Part shown: in pieces, positions 1-9,477 of the stretch
Position numbering within the stretch: the first letter of the stretch is position 1
How the letters are laid out: each line of letters begins with the position of its first letter
Program-made: the position numbers and the translations under genes
Assembly: GCA_019113005.1 (NCBI GenBank)
Contig: DXIE01000018.1
Coordinates: 1 to 64,000, forward strand
Source of the DNA: Candidatus Butyricicoccus avistercoris
GTDB taxonomy: Bacteria > Bacillota > Clostridia > Oscillospirales > Butyricicoccaceae
Reading direction: 5' to 3'
Length of the DNA stretch: 64,000 nucleotides
The notes under the pieces: generated by a model
Seen by the model: the letters and a program-made list of their open reading frames with translations, nothing else
Told to the model about the DNA's origin: nothing
Database searches by the model: none

Positions 1-1239
1 ATCTTCATCATCATCTTTTGATGACGAGCTTGATTTTGTAGGGCCTGAAACTAGGTCTAAATATCTTATAGGCTGTGCATAAGGATTAAAATACAGATTT
101 ATAAGATTTAGTGCTTCACTTTCATTTACAAAATAGAAAGAAAGTGATGTACTTGTACCCGCTGTACTCATAGAGGAGTAACCTGGCAAAGTAAACATTT
201 TTATACCACTTGAAGTGTCAATTTGGAAAGCTTGACCAGCAAGCCAAATCATTTCACCAGCTGTTATATCGGTTTTAACATTGTTAAACACAGCATCTGC
301 TATATCTTTAAATTTAAATGCATTAGCAGGAGTTAAAACCTGTTTTGCAAGATAAACTAAAAATTCTTGCTGTTTAGCGATACGGGTTTCATCACCATTT
401 AAATATTCATCTGGAACTAAATTTGTGTATCCTGGGCCATTTTTTCTCCATCGTAAGAACTCTACAACTTGTTCGCCATCTAAATGCTGCATACCAGCTT
501 TAGGGAAATGTATTTCCAAGTCTTGAGTTGGGTCTGAATACATCATTGGGAATGGTATTTCATAATCAATGCCACCGATAGCATCAACAATATCTGCAAT
601 ACCGTTAAAATCTACGACAATATATTTATCTGGAGTAAAGCCCATAACCTGAGCTATCTGTTTTTTAGTTTGTTCAATACCTCTTGCATAAGCAGCATTT
701 ATCTTTTTATTTGCACCTGTTTTGTTTACATTCGACATTGTATCACGAGGGATATTCATAACATTAACAGTGTGTTTGTTAGTGTCAAATGCAACAACCA
801 TAATATTATCTGTACGAGTGCCATCAATATCGGTTGCACAGACTGCAAATGTAAAGAAATCATCTATACGGTCGCCCTGATTTAAGTTAATAATTGGATT
901 ATCACCATTTTCAGGGTCATTTATAGTGGTATCATTTTGATGAGGTTGTGATATATCAGGTTTTCTTACATTCATAGCAAGCCACACACCACCTGCAGCT
1001 ATTGTAAGTGCAATTAAAACAGCTATAAAAATGAGTATTTTTGTAACAATAGATTTCGGTTTCTTTTGTTTTTTAGCTACTTTAGTATTTTTAACACTTT
1101 TAGCATTTTTCATCTGATTTGGTACATATGAAAAATCTGATGTTTGCTGATTTGGTTTTACTTTGTTTGCCTTTTTGGCTGTGGGTTTAGAGTTTGTAGA
1201 CTTATTATGTCTTGAACCGCCTCCGCCAAAAATCTTCAT
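1..1239 (-). CDS. LytR-CpsA-Psr (LCP) family cell-wall ligase, C-terminus outside window
   Basis: The reading frame is open from the ATG at 1239 down to base 1 (413 codons), so the C-terminus is missing. An AGGAGG lies 9 nt before the start. A Lys/Asn-rich cytoplasmic N-terminus of about 63 residues precedes one membrane segment. The LCP catalytic region follows, with the family's TRTDNIMVVAFD and MNIPRDTM motifs, a KINAAYARG motif and a later LRWRKNG-like stretch with conserved arginines. The end visible at base 1 is Ser/Asp-rich. LCP proteins are membrane-anchored and transfer undecaprenyl-linked glycopolymers to peptidoglycan. It is the last visible gene of the smc-ftsY-rph-rdgB-yhbY-nadD-yqeK run, 24 bases after yqeK. 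LCP next to yqeK/nadD is common in Clostridia. Which polymer it attaches cannot be told. Confidence 0.9.
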   Translation of the reverse strand, partial: MKIFGGGGSRHNKSTNSKPTAKKANKVKPNQQTSDFSYVPNQMKNAKSVKNTKVAKKQKKPKSIVTKILIFIAVLIALTIAAGGVWLAMNVRKPDISQPHQNDTTINDPENGDNPIINLNQGDRIDDFFTFAVCATDIDGTRTDNIMVVAFDTNKHTVNVMNIPRDTMSNVNKTGANKKINAAYARGIEQTKKQIAQVMGFTPDKYIVVDFNGIADIVDAIGGIDYEIPFPMMYSDPTQDLEIHFPKAGMQHLDGEQVVEFLRWRKNGPGYTNLVPDEYLNGDETRIAKQQEFLVYLAKQVLTPANAFKFKDIADAVFNNVKTDITAGEMIWLAGQAFQIDTSSGIKMFTLPGYSSMSTAGTSTSLSFYFVNESEALNLINLYFNPYAQPIRYLDLVSGPTKSSSSSKDDDED

Positions 1240-1263
1240 GTGTTACTGCCTCCTAAAACACCG

Positions 1264-1839
1264 TCAGGAACGCACTACCCCCTGCCTTATTAGCCAGTTG
1301 CGTGCCTGCATTGTATCTTTATGTATTAGTTTTCCTCGTTCAATTAAATCACTAAGTGAAAAATCGAAACAATACAGCAAAGCCTTATCTATATCTTTTT
1401 TTGCAAGTGCTCTTGCTGGCTCTACCCCTTTAAAGTCCCTAGTTTCTTCGATAAAATCAGCTAGATAAACAATTTTATCGAGTATCGTCATATTTTCGCA
1501 GCCTGTTGTATGATATTCAATAGCATGAGCAATGTCATCTTCAATTTTGTAAACATCTTTAGCTATTGCAGCTGCTGTTTTTCCATGGAGCATTTTCCAT
1601 TCAATTTTTTCGACATCACAGGGTATTATACCGTATTTATCGCATAAATACAACTGTTCTTCACGAGAAAGTCTTTTTGTAATATCATGTAGTAGCATTG
1701 CAAGAGAACATTTTTGAGGGTCTTCGCCATATTTTTCACCTAGCCACATTGCAGCTTTTTCACACCCTAAAGTATGGGTATAACGATAACCTTCTAGTCT
1801 GGAAAGAATATCCTCACGCATTTTTTCATCATACAACAT
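1264..1839 (-). CDS. yqeK: YqeK-type HD-domain dinucleoside tetraphosphatase
   Basis: 191 residues, the usual length for YqeK. The HD metal-binding pattern is visible: His22, the HD pair at 51-52, and further histidines in HGKTAA (near 85) and EYHTTG. Characterised YqeK members hydrolyse diadenosine tetraphosphate symmetrically to ADP. Start ATG at 1839 follows AAAGGCGG by 8 nt. It lies directly downstream of nadD, the classical nadD-yqeK pairing. In many Firmicutes rsfS follows yqeK; here an LCP gene follows instead, so rsfS is not visible. Confidence 0.9.
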   Translation of the reverse strand: MLYDEKMREDILSRLEGYRYTHTLGCEKAAMWLGEKYGEDPQKCSLAMLLHDITKRLSREEQLYLCDKYGIIPCDVEKIEWKMLHGKTAAAIAKDVYKIEDDIAHAIEYHTTGCENMTILDKIVYLADFIEETRDFKGVEPARALAKKDIDKALLYCFDFSLSDLIERGKLIHKDTMQARNWLIRQGVVRS

Positions 1840-1868
1840 TATAAAAACCGCCTTTCAGATTAAATTTT

Positions 1869-2471
1869 TTATGTTAAATCCATATATAATCGGTTTTTGC
1901 GAATATAATCAAGCACTGTTTTTGGTAGCATTTCAGATAACTTTTGACCATTTCTAATCTCAGTTGAAGAAATTTCTATAACATCTGAGTTTATAAGAGA
2001 AATTTTTGCATTATATTTTTCTTTTAAAAACTGTGCCTTTTTTTTGAGTATAGTCTGCTCACCCAGTCCTCTTGCTACAACTGCAAGTGTACAAAGTTTG
2101 CAAATCTCCTCTGGCTCTCTCCAACCTGTATCAAGAGTCATAAGCATATCTGTACCCATTAAAAAGAATAACTCACCATAAATTTTTTTGTCATTTAACT
2201 CTCTTAACGTGTCAATAGTATAACTTGAACCTCCACGTTCAATTTCTATCATGCTAAGCTCTGCCCAGTCTAAACCATCAAGCATTAGTTTTATCATGTC
2301 GCACCGCTGACGAGTGTTTGCAGAGCCTTTAGGCATTTTTTTATGTGGCGGTAAATTAGTTGGAACAAATAATACTTTATCTAAATTTAACGCCTGTTTG
2401 ACCTGTTTTGCAGCATGTAAATGACCATAATGAGGAGGGTTAAATGTACCCCCTAAAATGCCAGTACGCAT
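1869..2471 (-). CDS. nadD: Nicotinate-nucleotide adenylyltransferase
   Basis: 200 residues. The nucleotidyltransferase signature GGTFNPPHYGHL occupies residues 7-18, including the HxGH motif that binds the ATP phosphates. The second conserved motif, ISSTEIR, is near residue 168. The enzyme adenylates nicotinic acid mononucleotide to deamido-NAD in NAD synthesis. The ATG at 2471 is 3 bases from the yhbY stop and has GGAG 8-9 nt upstream, inside the end of yhbY, so the two genes are translationally linked. Confidence 0.96.
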   Translation of the reverse strand: MRTGILGGTFNPPHYGHLHAAKQVKQALNLDKVLFVPTNLPPHKKMPKGSANTRQRCDMIKLMLDGLDWAELSMIEIERGGSSYTIDTLRELNDKKIYGELFFLMGTDMLMTLDTGWREPEEICKLCTLAVVARGLGEQTILKKKAQFLKEKYNAKISLINSDVIEISSTEIRNGQKLSEMLPKTVLDYIRKNRLYMDLT

Positions 2472-2474
2472 TTT

Positions 2475-2774
2475 TTATTTCTCCAAAACAATCTTACGCT
2501 TGTCCTTATCAGAGGACTGACGATATAAAACAAATTTTGTGCCAATAACTTGAACGCTATCCGCACCAGTTTCTTCACTTAACACCTCAGCTACTGTTTT
2601 AGGTGTAACCATAGCACTTTCTAAAACCTTGCCTTTTACAAGCTCATGATTTTCTAAAAGTACATTTAATTGCTCTAAAACGCCATCAGTCACGCCATCT
2701 TTACCAATATGAAGTGTTACCGCTAATGGATTTGCAAGCTTTCTAAGCTGAGCACGTTGTTTACTTGTTAACAT
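2475..2774 (-). CDS. yhbY: YhbY family CRM-domain RNA-binding protein
   Basis: 99 residues from the chosen ATG. The protein begins MLTSKQRAQLRKLAN, as YhbY proteins do, and carries the CRM-domain HIGKDGVTDGVLEQL (GxxG loop) and a VKGKVL segment. YhbY binds pre-50S particles. A longer frame begins at GTG 2789, but that codon abuts the AGGAG with no spacer. The ATG at 2774 matches the family N-terminus, although its spacing from AGGAG is long (about 14 nt). It lies between rdgB and nadD, as in many Firmicutes. Confidence 0.9.
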   Translation of the reverse strand: MLTSKQRAQLRKLANPLAVTLHIGKDGVTDGVLEQLNVLLENHELVKGKVLESAMVTPKTVAEVLSEETGADSVQVIGTKFVLYRQSSDKDKRKIVLEK

Positions 2775-2785
2775 AAATAAATTTT

Positions 2786-3364
2786 TCACTCCTGTAAATA
2801 ATTGTTTAATTTTTTTGTAAATTCTCTAAGTGCGACTGCACGATGAGAAATTTCATTCTTTATCTGAGGGCTTAGCTCTCCAAATGTGCATTTATACTCT
2901 GGTACATAGAAAATAGGGTCATAACCAAAGCCGCCAGTTCCCTGTTCACTTTGTAAAACCTCACCTTCACATTTTCCAAAGCTCTCTATAAAAGTACCAT
3001 TTGGAAACGCACAACATATAGCACAAGCAAAATAACATTTTCTATTTTCCTTGCCCTGCATATTTTTAAGAAGTAATGCATTTCTGTCTGCGTCAGTGCC
3101 TTCACAGTATCTAGCCGAGTAAATGCTAGGAGCACCACCCAAAGCCTCTACACATAAGCCTGAGTCATCAGCTATTGCAGGAAGTCCAGTAAACTCCATA
3201 GCTGATACCGCCTTAATTTTTGCATTTTCAGCAAAAGTCTTGCCGTTTTCCTCTGGTTCTGGTGCATTTTCTGGTAAAGCCTCTATTTCAACACCAAATT
3301 TGTTTAAAATATCGGCTAACTCTTTTAATTTTTTCTTATTATGAGATGCAAGTACAAATTTCAT
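2786..3364 (-). CDS. rdgB: XTP/dITP diphosphatase
   Basis: 192 residues from ATG 3364. The longer frame reaching to 3511 lies inside rph and is rejected, because the family N-terminus is MKFVLASHNKKKLKEL. Conserved elements: SHNKKK at 7-12, catalytic/metal ADDSGL at 65-70, GAPSIYSARY at 77-86, GGFGYDPIF at 144-152 and SHRA at 173-176. The enzyme removes non-canonical purine triphosphates (dITP, XTP) from the nucleotide pool. Its start codon is one base from the rph stop, so the pair is tightly coupled. Confidence 0.96.
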   Translation of the reverse strand: MKFVLASHNKKKLKELADILNKFGVEIEALPENAPEPEENGKTFAENAKIKAVSAMEFTGLPAIADDSGLCVEALGGAPSIYSARYCEGTDADRNALLLKNMQGKENRKCYFACAICCAFPNGTFIESFGKCEGEVLQSEQGTGGFGYDPIFYVPEYKCTFGELSPQIKNEISHRAVALREFTKKLNNYLQE

Positions 3365-3365
3365 T

Positions 3366-4091
3366 TTAACCAAGCTCACCTGTAATTTTCTTTTGTTCTC
3401 TGCAAAGTTTAGCTGTTCCCTTTTTACCAAGTGACAGCAGTTTATTAAGCTCCTCTTTTGTAAAAGGACGTTCTTCACCAGTGCCTTGAATTTCCACAAA
3501 ATCACCTGCACCAGTCATAACAACATTACAGTCAACAATAGCGTTAGAGTCCTCAGCATAATCCAAATCTAGAATAGGCTCGTCCTCATAAATACCAACT
3601 GAAACGGCTGAAACTTGGCTTGTAAGCGGCATTTTGGTTATTTTGCCCTCATCAAGTAGCTTTTTACATGCAAGCCAAAGAGCAACAAAACCACCTGTTA
3701 TAGATGCACAGCGAGTACCACCATCTGCTTGAATAACATCACAGTCAACTGTTATTTGTCTTTCACCAAGTGCCTCTCTGTCAACTACTGAGCGTAAAGC
3801 TCTGCCAATAAGTCTTTGAATTTCGCTTGACCTGCCATCAAGTTTTAATGATTTAATATCTCTTTTCTTTCTTGTATGGGTAGAGCGCGGCAGCATTGCA
3901 TATTCTGCTGTAACCCAACCTAAACCCTTGCCTTCAAGAAATGGAGGTACTTTTTCATCTACACTTGCAGTACAGATAACCTTTGTATTGCCAACCTCGA
4001 TTAAAACAGAGCCCTCTGCATACATAGTGTAATTAGGTGTAATTTTCACCTTTCTCATTTCATCGTTACGTCTTAAATCTGGTCTTGCCAT
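3366..4091 (-). CDS. rph: Ribonuclease PH
   Basis: 241 residues, close to the family length. The N-terminus ([11 protein letters not shown]) and internal segments [44 protein letters not shown] and [20 protein letters not shown] are characteristic of this phosphorolytic 3'-5' exonuclease, which trims tRNA 3' ends. It is not fused to RdgB here, although the genes sit 1 base apart. The ribosome binding site AAAGGAG lies 6 nt before ATG 4091. Confidence 0.96.
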   Translation of the reverse strand: MARPDLRRNDEMRKVKITPNYTMYAEGSVLIEVGNTKVICTASVDEKVPPFLEGKGLGWVTAEYAMLPRSTHTRKKRDIKSLKLDGRSSEIQRLIGRALRSVVDREALGERQITVDCDVIQADGGTRCASITGGFVALWLACKKLLDEGKITKMPLTSQVSAVSVGIYEDEPILDLDYAEDSNAIVDCNVVMTGAGDFVEIQGTGEERPFTKEELNKLLSLGKKGTAKLCREQKKITGELG

Positions 4092-4105
4092 ATCTTTCTC
4101 CTTTA

Positions 4106-5038
4106 TTATTCTTCTGTATCATCTGGTTTAACAGGTGGAAGTAAAGCCTCTAAAAATTCATCTCTGTTAAAGTCCATAAGGTCGTCTAAACCTTCACCCA
4201 CACCAACAAGCTTTACAGGAACACCAAGCCCAGCTGAAATTGCCACAACAATTCCGCCCTTTGCTGTTCCGTCTAGCTTTGTAAGTATAATACCTGTAAG
4301 CTTTGCGGCTTTATTAAACTGCTCTGCTTGATGCACAGCATTTTGTCCAGTAGTTGCATCAAGCACTAAAAGGGTTTCTCTTGATGAATTTGGAAGTTCT
4401 CTTGTTAAAATACGGTCGATTTTAGCAAGCTCATTCATAAGATTAGCCTTATTATGCAGTCTGCCCGCTGTATCTATAATAATTATATCACAGCCTCTAG
4501 CCTTTGCAGCAGCGATTGCATCAAATACAACAGCGGCAGGGTCTGCACCCTCGCCATGACGTACAATTTCTGCACCTGCACGCTTTGCCCATACTTCGAG
4601 CTGGTCAGCTGCCGCCGCTCTAAAGGTATCAGCAGCGGCAAGCATTACACGCTTGCCTTGCTCAACATAACGAGCAGCAATTTTACCAATAGATGTGGTT
4701 TTACCAACACCATTTACACCTATAATTAAAATGACCGCTGGTTCATTTTCGGTGTTTAGGTGTATATCTTCGAGCATCATATCGGTTAAAACTTCTTTTA
4801 GCAATGCTCTAAGCTCGTTCGCAGTGTTAACTTTTTTATGTTGAGCAGCTTTTTTTAGTTGCTCTCTTGCCTTTGCTGCAACACCTGCACCAAGGTCAGA
4901 TAAAATCATAGCTTCTTCAAGTTCATCTAATAAATCATCATCGACTTGAACGAAAGATGCCATAATATCTTCAAACTGTTGACTTACAGCATCGGTAGTT
5001 TTTTTAAGTCCTGCTTTAATTTTATCAAAAAATCCCAT
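4106..5038 (-). CDS. ftsY: Signal recognition particle receptor FtsY
   Basis: 310 residues, i.e. the short Gram-positive form without the long acidic A domain. NG domain: helical N domain to about residue 95, P-loop GVNGVGKTT at 107-115, [11 protein letters not shown] at 137-147, DTAGR at 189-193 and [10 protein letters not shown] near 253-262. FtsY docks ribosome-SRP complexes at the membrane. It follows smc by 12 bases, the conserved smc-ftsY order of Firmicutes. Ribosome binding site AAGGAG. Confidence 0.97.
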   Translation of the reverse strand: MGFFDKIKAGLKKTTDAVSQQFEDIMASFVQVDDDLLDELEEAMILSDLGAGVAAKAREQLKKAAQHKKVNTANELRALLKEVLTDMMLEDIHLNTENEPAVILIIGVNGVGKTTSIGKIAARYVEQGKRVMLAAADTFRAAAADQLEVWAKRAGAEIVRHGEGADPAAVVFDAIAAAKARGCDIIIIDTAGRLHNKANLMNELAKIDRILTRELPNSSRETLLVLDATTGQNAVHQAEQFNKAAKLTGIILTKLDGTAKGGIVVAISAGLGVPVKLVGVGEGLDDLMDFNRDEFLEALLPPVKPDDTEE

Positions 5039-5050
5039 TTTTTAAACTCC

Positions 5051-8000
5051 TTATTTTATTTCGCCTGAAAATTTCTTTTCTGCCTCGGCAAGATTTAGCA
5101 TTAAAAGTCTGCTAACCCCTCGCTCTTGCATTGTAACACCGTAGAGCATATCTGATTTTTCCATAGTACCTCTGCGGTGAGTGATAACAATAAACTGTAT
5201 TTTATCACTAAGACGCTTTACATATTCAGCAAATCTAGCAACGTTTACATCATCAAGAGCGGCTTCAATCTCATCTAGCACAGTAAAAGGTGTAGGTCTT
5301 AATTTAAGTATAGCAAAATATAAACTGATAGCAACAAAAGCCTTTTCACCACCAGATAAAAGAGTTATCGTTTTAACCGCTTTTCCTGGAGGACAAACCA
5401 AAATATCTATACCACAATTTAAAATGTCTTTTTTATCTTGAAGTTTAAGCTCTGCTGTGCCACCACCAAAAATCTCCTTAAATGTTTCACCAAAATATGT
5501 ATTAAGTTTCTCAAATTCGGTTTCAAAAACCTTACTCATATTATTAGTTAATTCATCTATAACAGAATATAATTCATTTTGAGCGTGTTCTAAATCCTGT
5601 TTTTGTTCGCCAAGGAATGTAAAGCGCTCCATAATAGTTTTATATTGCTCAACAGCATCAAGGTTTACATTTCCAAGCTCACGCATTTTATCTCTTAAAT
5701 CAAGCATTTTTCTATTGGCAGATGACACATTTTCTACTGTAATTTTATATTTTTCTGCACTTGTTGGTGTAAGCTCATATTGCTCCCACATTTTATCTAG
5801 AATTTGCTGTTTCTTTTCATCTACCTGCATATTTTGAGCAGTAAGACGAGCATTTTCTCTTTCAAGAGCTAAAAGTTCTTCATTTGTACGCTGAATACGT
5901 TTTTCAGTTTCTGTTTTTTCGCTTTCAAGCCTTAATCTTATTTGAGCTATATCCTGAATTTTGTTTCTAAGTTCTTTTTCAGTGTTTTTGTTTTCACTTT
6001 CTATAAGCTCAGAAATTTTATTATTATACTCATTTATCTGCTTTTCAAACTCTGAATATGCATGTTTTATTTGCTCTAAACCCTCAATCATTTCAGAGCT
6101 TAGATTTTCAAGGTCAGAAATAGCACGTTTTTCCGATGTTATTTCGGCATTATTTTGAGCCATATTGGTGCGAAAAGTTATAAGCTTTGTCTCTTGCTCG
6201 GTTACGATATTTTCACACTCAGCAATAGCATTTAAAGCGTTTTGATATTCTTTTTTAAGATTATCCAGTTTTGATAACAATTCTTTTTGAACATTTTCAT
6301 ACTGCAATATAGTGTTTTCATAACCCTGTTTAGCCTTTGAAATATCAGTTTGTTCTAAAGAAAGCGAGTTAAACTGTTCATTTACACGCTCAAGCATTGT
6401 TTTATGCTGATTTTTAAGAGCATCAAGTCTTGTTTGCTCCTCTCTAAGCTCTTGCTTTTCATTTATATAGCTTTCAAGCTGTGCTTTAACAGTTTTAAGC
6501 TCTGTTTCAGTCTGAGTTATTTTTTCTTTTGTAATATCAAGCTGTTTTTTGATATCAATACCGTTTTGCTCAAGCTGTCTTAGTGTATCAGCACGAGCAA
6601 GTGTGCCTGTGGTTTTAGAAACCGAACCACCAGTCATAGCACCGCCTGCCTGAAGCATTTGACCATCAAGTGTCACTATACGAAAACGATACTGATAAGC
6701 CTTTGCAATTTGCATAGCACAATCTAAGTCCTTGACAATTACCGTTCTTGCAAGCAAGTTTTTTATAATATTTCTGTATTCACCTGCACACTGTACAAGA
6801 CTATCTGCTGTACCTAAACAGCCATTCATATTCTCAAAGCCTGTTTCTTTGAGACTTGATGGCTTAATAGTGTCTATTGGTAAAAAAGTCGCTCTACCGC
6901 CATCATTATTTTTAAGAAAATTTATCGCTTGTTTTGCATGATTAGAGTTTTCTACTACAATATTAGATGCGGCTGCACCCAAAGCGGTTTCTATTGCAAC
7001 TACATAGTCTGGTTCTGTGCCAATAAGTGATGACACAGGGCCTCTTATGCCCTCAGCTTGACCACTTTGTGAGCGTTTCATAATTAGTTTTACTGCACGA
7101 GAAAATCCCTCATAATCTTTTTGCATTTCCCTCAGCATTTTTAAGCGGTTTTGACAGTCTGTGCTTTTGGAGCTTAACTCATTATATTGTTTTTGAAGTT
7201 GTAAAAATCGCTCATTAGTTGATTTAACTTCTTGTTCTTTATCATGTGTCAGCTTTTCTAGCTCGTAAATTCTATTTTGACAATCTATATACTTGCTTTC
7301 ATAAGCTGACTGAATTTGTTTTTCACGCTCTAACTGGTCTTGCACGTTTTGAGTTTCTTTATCAATATTATCTGTTCTCCCGCTCATACCTTCAAGAGCA
7401 GCCTTTGCAGCGGTAAGTTTCATAGATACGTTAAAGTTTTCGGCATCTAAAACCGCAATTTTATCTTGAATTTTATCACGCTCGCTAATAAACTCAATTT
7501 TCTTTTGCTTTTGAGTTTGAATTGTTTGTTCAGCTAAAGCTATATCTTTTTCTAACTTAATTTGATTTTGCTCTAGCTTATTACAATGCTCGTGTCTTTC
7601 TGATTTTTGCGTTTTAAGTGCATTTTGTTGTTCTATTCTTTTCTGCTCATCTTGCTTTGTACGCTCTATATTTTGTCTTGCGTTTTGGATATTTGCCTTT
7701 AAAACAGCGATTTCGCTCTGTCTTTGAGCGTTCTTTTGTTCTTCTTCTCTTAATAAACGTCTGATTTCATCGGCATCAATATCTGTTTTATGAATTTTAC
7801 TAGATATAGTTTCTGTTTGTTCATATAAATCAGATACTAATTTTCTGGTATCGTCTAATTGTTTTTGGCAGATTTCCAGTTTTTCAGTGCCCTCAGATTG
7901 TGTTTTTTTAATATCCTCTAATTCTAAAAGCCATAGTGTGACTTCAAGTTCACGAAGTTCATCTCTAAGAGCTAAATATTGTTTAGCTTTTTGAGCCTGT

Positions 8001-8620
8001 TTTTCAAGCGGTTTTGTTTGTGCCTCAAGCTCACTGTAAATATCCCTTATTCTAACGAGATTTTCTTCTGTTTCTGCAAGTTTTTTTTGTGCTTCTTCTT
8101 TTCGGTATCTAAATTTAGTTATGCCTGCTGCTTCTTCAAATACCTCTCGACGGTCCTCACTTTTAAGAGATAAAATCTCATCTATTCTACCTTGACCGAT
8201 TATTGAATAACCTTCTCTGCCAAGACCAGTATCCATAAAAAGCTCGTGTATATCTTTTAACCTACAATGCTTTTTGTTTAAATAATATTCGCTTTCACCA
8301 GAGCGATAATATCTACGGGTTACCATAATTTCGGTATGCTCACTTTGAAAGATACCAGTGCTGTTATCCAAAATCAGTGACACTTCAGCAAAGCCCAGAG
8401 GAGCTCTTTTAGATGTGCCGCCAAAAATAACATCTTCCATTTTAGCACCTCTAAGCATTCTAGAGGACTGCTCACCAAGCACCCAACGCAAAGCATCTGA
8501 AATATTTGATTTTCCGCTGCCATTAGGGCCAACAATCGCTGTCATACCGCCCGAAAAGCGTATTTCTGTTTTATCTGGAAAGGATTTAAAGCCTTGTAGC
8601 AATAAACTCTTTAAAATCAT
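5051..8620 (-). CDS. smc: Chromosome segregation ATPase SMC
   Basis: 1189 residues, full length. Walker A GPNGSGKSN at 31-39, a coiled coil (about 170-500), a hinge around 520-640 with conserved glycines (ALGAAASNIVVE, AGGAMTGGS), a returning coiled coil, then signature LSGGEKAFVAIS and Walker B PTPFTVLDEIEAALDD near the C-terminus. SMC dimers with ScpAB extrude DNA loops and individualise sister chromosomes. The start ATG at 8620 has GAGGA 6 nt upstream. Together with the preceding rnc terminator and a candidate promoter it appears to head a new transcription unit leading to ftsY and beyond. Confidence 0.97.
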   Translation of the reverse strand: MILKSLLLQGFKSFPDKTEIRFSGGMTAIVGPNGSGKSNISDALRWVLGEQSSRMLRGAKMEDVIFGGTSKRAPLGFAEVSLILDNSTGIFQSEHTEIMVTRRYYRSGESEYYLNKKHCRLKDIHELFMDTGLGREGYSIIGQGRIDEILSLKSEDRREVFEEAAGITKFRYRKEEAQKKLAETEENLVRIRDIYSELEAQTKPLEKQAQKAKQYLALRDELRELEVTLWLLELEDIKKTQSEGTEKLEICQKQLDDTRKLVSDLYEQTETISSKIHKTDIDADEIRRLLREEEQKNAQRQSEIAVLKANIQNARQNIERTKQDEQKRIEQQNALKTQKSERHEHCNKLEQNQIKLEKDIALAEQTIQTQKQKKIEFISERDKIQDKIAVLDAENFNVSMKLTAAKAALEGMSGRTDNIDKETQNVQDQLEREKQIQSAYESKYIDCQNRIYELEKLTHDKEQEVKSTNERFLQLQKQYNELSSKSTDCQNRLKMLREMQKDYEGFSRAVKLIMKRSQSGQAEGIRGPVSSLIGTEPDYVVAIETALGAAASNIVVENSNHAKQAINFLKNNDGGRATFLPIDTIKPSSLKETGFENMNGCLGTADSLVQCAGEYRNIIKNLLARTVIVKDLDCAMQIAKAYQYRFRIVTLDGQMLQAGGAMTGGSVSKTTGTLARADTLRQLEQNGIDIKKQLDITKEKITQTETELKTVKAQLESYINEKQELREEQTRLDALKNQHKTMLERVNEQFNSLSLEQTDISKAKQGYENTILQYENVQKELLSKLDNLKKEYQNALNAIAECENIVTEQETKLITFRTNMAQNNAEITSEKRAISDLENLSSEMIEGLEQIKHAYSEFEKQINEYNNKISELIESENKNTEKELRNKIQDIAQIRLRLESEKTETEKRIQRTNEELLALERENARLTAQNMQVDEKKQQILDKMWEQYELTPTSAEKYKITVENVSSANRKMLDLRDKMRELGNVNLDAVEQYKTIMERFTFLGEQKQDLEHAQNELYSVIDELTNNMSKVFETEFEKLNTYFGETFKEIFGGGTAELKLQDKKDILNCGIDILVCPPGKAVKTITLLSGGEKAFVAISLYFAILKLRPTPFTVLDEIEAALDDVNVARFAEYVKRLSDKIQFIVITHRRGTMEKSDMLYGVTMQERGVSRLLMLNLAEAEKKFSGEIK

Positions 8621-8657
8621 ATGGTATCCTCATTTATGCAGTGTTTTTAATATAATA

Positions 8658-8686
8658 AGTGTAACACGTTCACACTTTATAATCAA
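8658..8686 (-). promoter_or_regulatory. Candidate sigma-A promoter for smc-ftsY operon
   Basis: On the minus strand, TTGATT (8681-8686) and TACACT (8658-8663) are 17 bp apart, 37 bases upstream of the smc start. Each hexamer matches 4 of 6 consensus positions. The segment also contains AAGTGT...ACACTT arms that could be an operator. It lies between the rnc terminator and smc, where a promoter is needed. Confidence 0.4.
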
Positions 8687-8710
8687 GAAATATGCAAATT
8701 AACATAAAAG

Positions 8711-8734
8711 CGGGTACGGCTTTTACCATACCCG
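8711..8734 (-). terminator. Rho-independent terminator after rnc
   Basis: A 9-bp stem (CGGGTACGG / CCATACCCG on the plus strand, one wobble) with a 6-nt loop begins 7 bases after the rnc stop. On the minus strand it is followed by GCTTTTATG. It separates the topA-rnc unit from smc. Confidence 0.75.
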
Positions 8735-8741
8735 TTATAAT

Positions 8742-9419
8742 TTATTGATAACCCATAAGAGCAAGAGCTTGTTTTGCCGCCATTTGTTCGGCTTCCTTTT
8801 TGCTTCTGCCTTGACCGCTTGCGAAAACATTGCTGTTTAGTAAAAGTTCCATATCAAATGTTTTATCATGGTCTGGGCCACTTGTTCCCGCAAGACGATA
8901 TTCGAGAGTTTCTTGACGGTTTTTTTGTACTATCTCTTGAAGTGTTGTTTTATAATCCTTGAACATTCTGCCTTGTCTTGCACGCTCAGCACTCTTAGGT
9001 ATAAAGCTTAACACAAATTCTCTAGCTGGTTCTATACCACCATCTAAATAAATTGCACCTAAAAGAGCTTCCACAGCATCAGCTAAAATGCTTGGACGCT
9101 GTCTTCCGCCACTGCTTTCCTCACCATGACCTAAACAAATTGCTCCATCAATGCCAAGTTCCTTGGCCACTTCATACAATGCCTGCTCACAAACAATAGC
9201 TGCACGAAGTTTTGTAAGCTCACCCTCTGGTAATTCTGGAAACTGATTATATAAATAATCTGCTGTTACAAAACCTAGTACGGAGTCGCCAAGAAACTCA
9301 AGTCTTTCATTATTTTGCAAATGTCTGGCTCTTTGTTCATTAGCATAAGACGAATGCGTTAAAGCTTTTCGAAGTAATACTTTGTTTTTAAATTCATATT
9401 TAATCTTATCTTTTAACAT
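8742..9419 (-). CDS. rnc: Ribonuclease III
   Basis: 225 residues. The RNase III signature NERLEFLGDSVLGF is at 37-50. A second acidic cluster (LADAVEALLGAIYLDGG) and a C-terminal double-stranded RNA-binding domain (about 155-224, ending QGRSKKEAEQMAAKQAL) complete the architecture. It cuts double-stranded RNA in rRNA precursors and structured mRNAs. It follows acp, the conserved plsX-acp-rnc order of Firmicutes. A perfect hairpin in the acp-rnc junction may bear on its own regulation (see findings). Ribosome binding site AAAGGATT. Confidence 0.97.
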   Translation of the reverse strand: MLKDKIKYEFKNKVLLRKALTHSSYANEQRARHLQNNERLEFLGDSVLGFVTADYLYNQFPELPEGELTKLRAAIVCEQALYEVAKELGIDGAICLGHGEESSGGRQRPSILADAVEALLGAIYLDGGIEPAREFVLSFIPKSAERARQGRMFKDYKTTLQEIVQKNRQETLEYRLAGTSGPDHDKTFDMELLLNSNVFASGQGRSKKEAEQMAAKQALALMGYQ

Positions 9420-9447
9420 ATAAACTCAATCCTTTCTAAATATATTA

Positions 9448-9477
9448 GACAATAGGGAAAATTTATTCCCTATTGTC
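9448..9477 (-). repeat. Perfect 12-bp hairpin at acp-rnc junction
   Basis: Arms GACAATAGGGAA (9448-9459) and TTCCCTATTGTC (9466-9477) are perfectly complementary with a 6-nt loop. The acp stop codon lies in the loop and the last four acp codons form one arm. No T-run follows on the minus strand, so it does not look like a terminator; an RNA processing or stability element is more likely. Confidence 0.8.

Noticed and set aside
3365..3511. Longer rdgB start inside rph
   Set aside because: The family N-terminus MKFVLASHN begins at 3364, and the extension has the codon pattern of rph in another frame.
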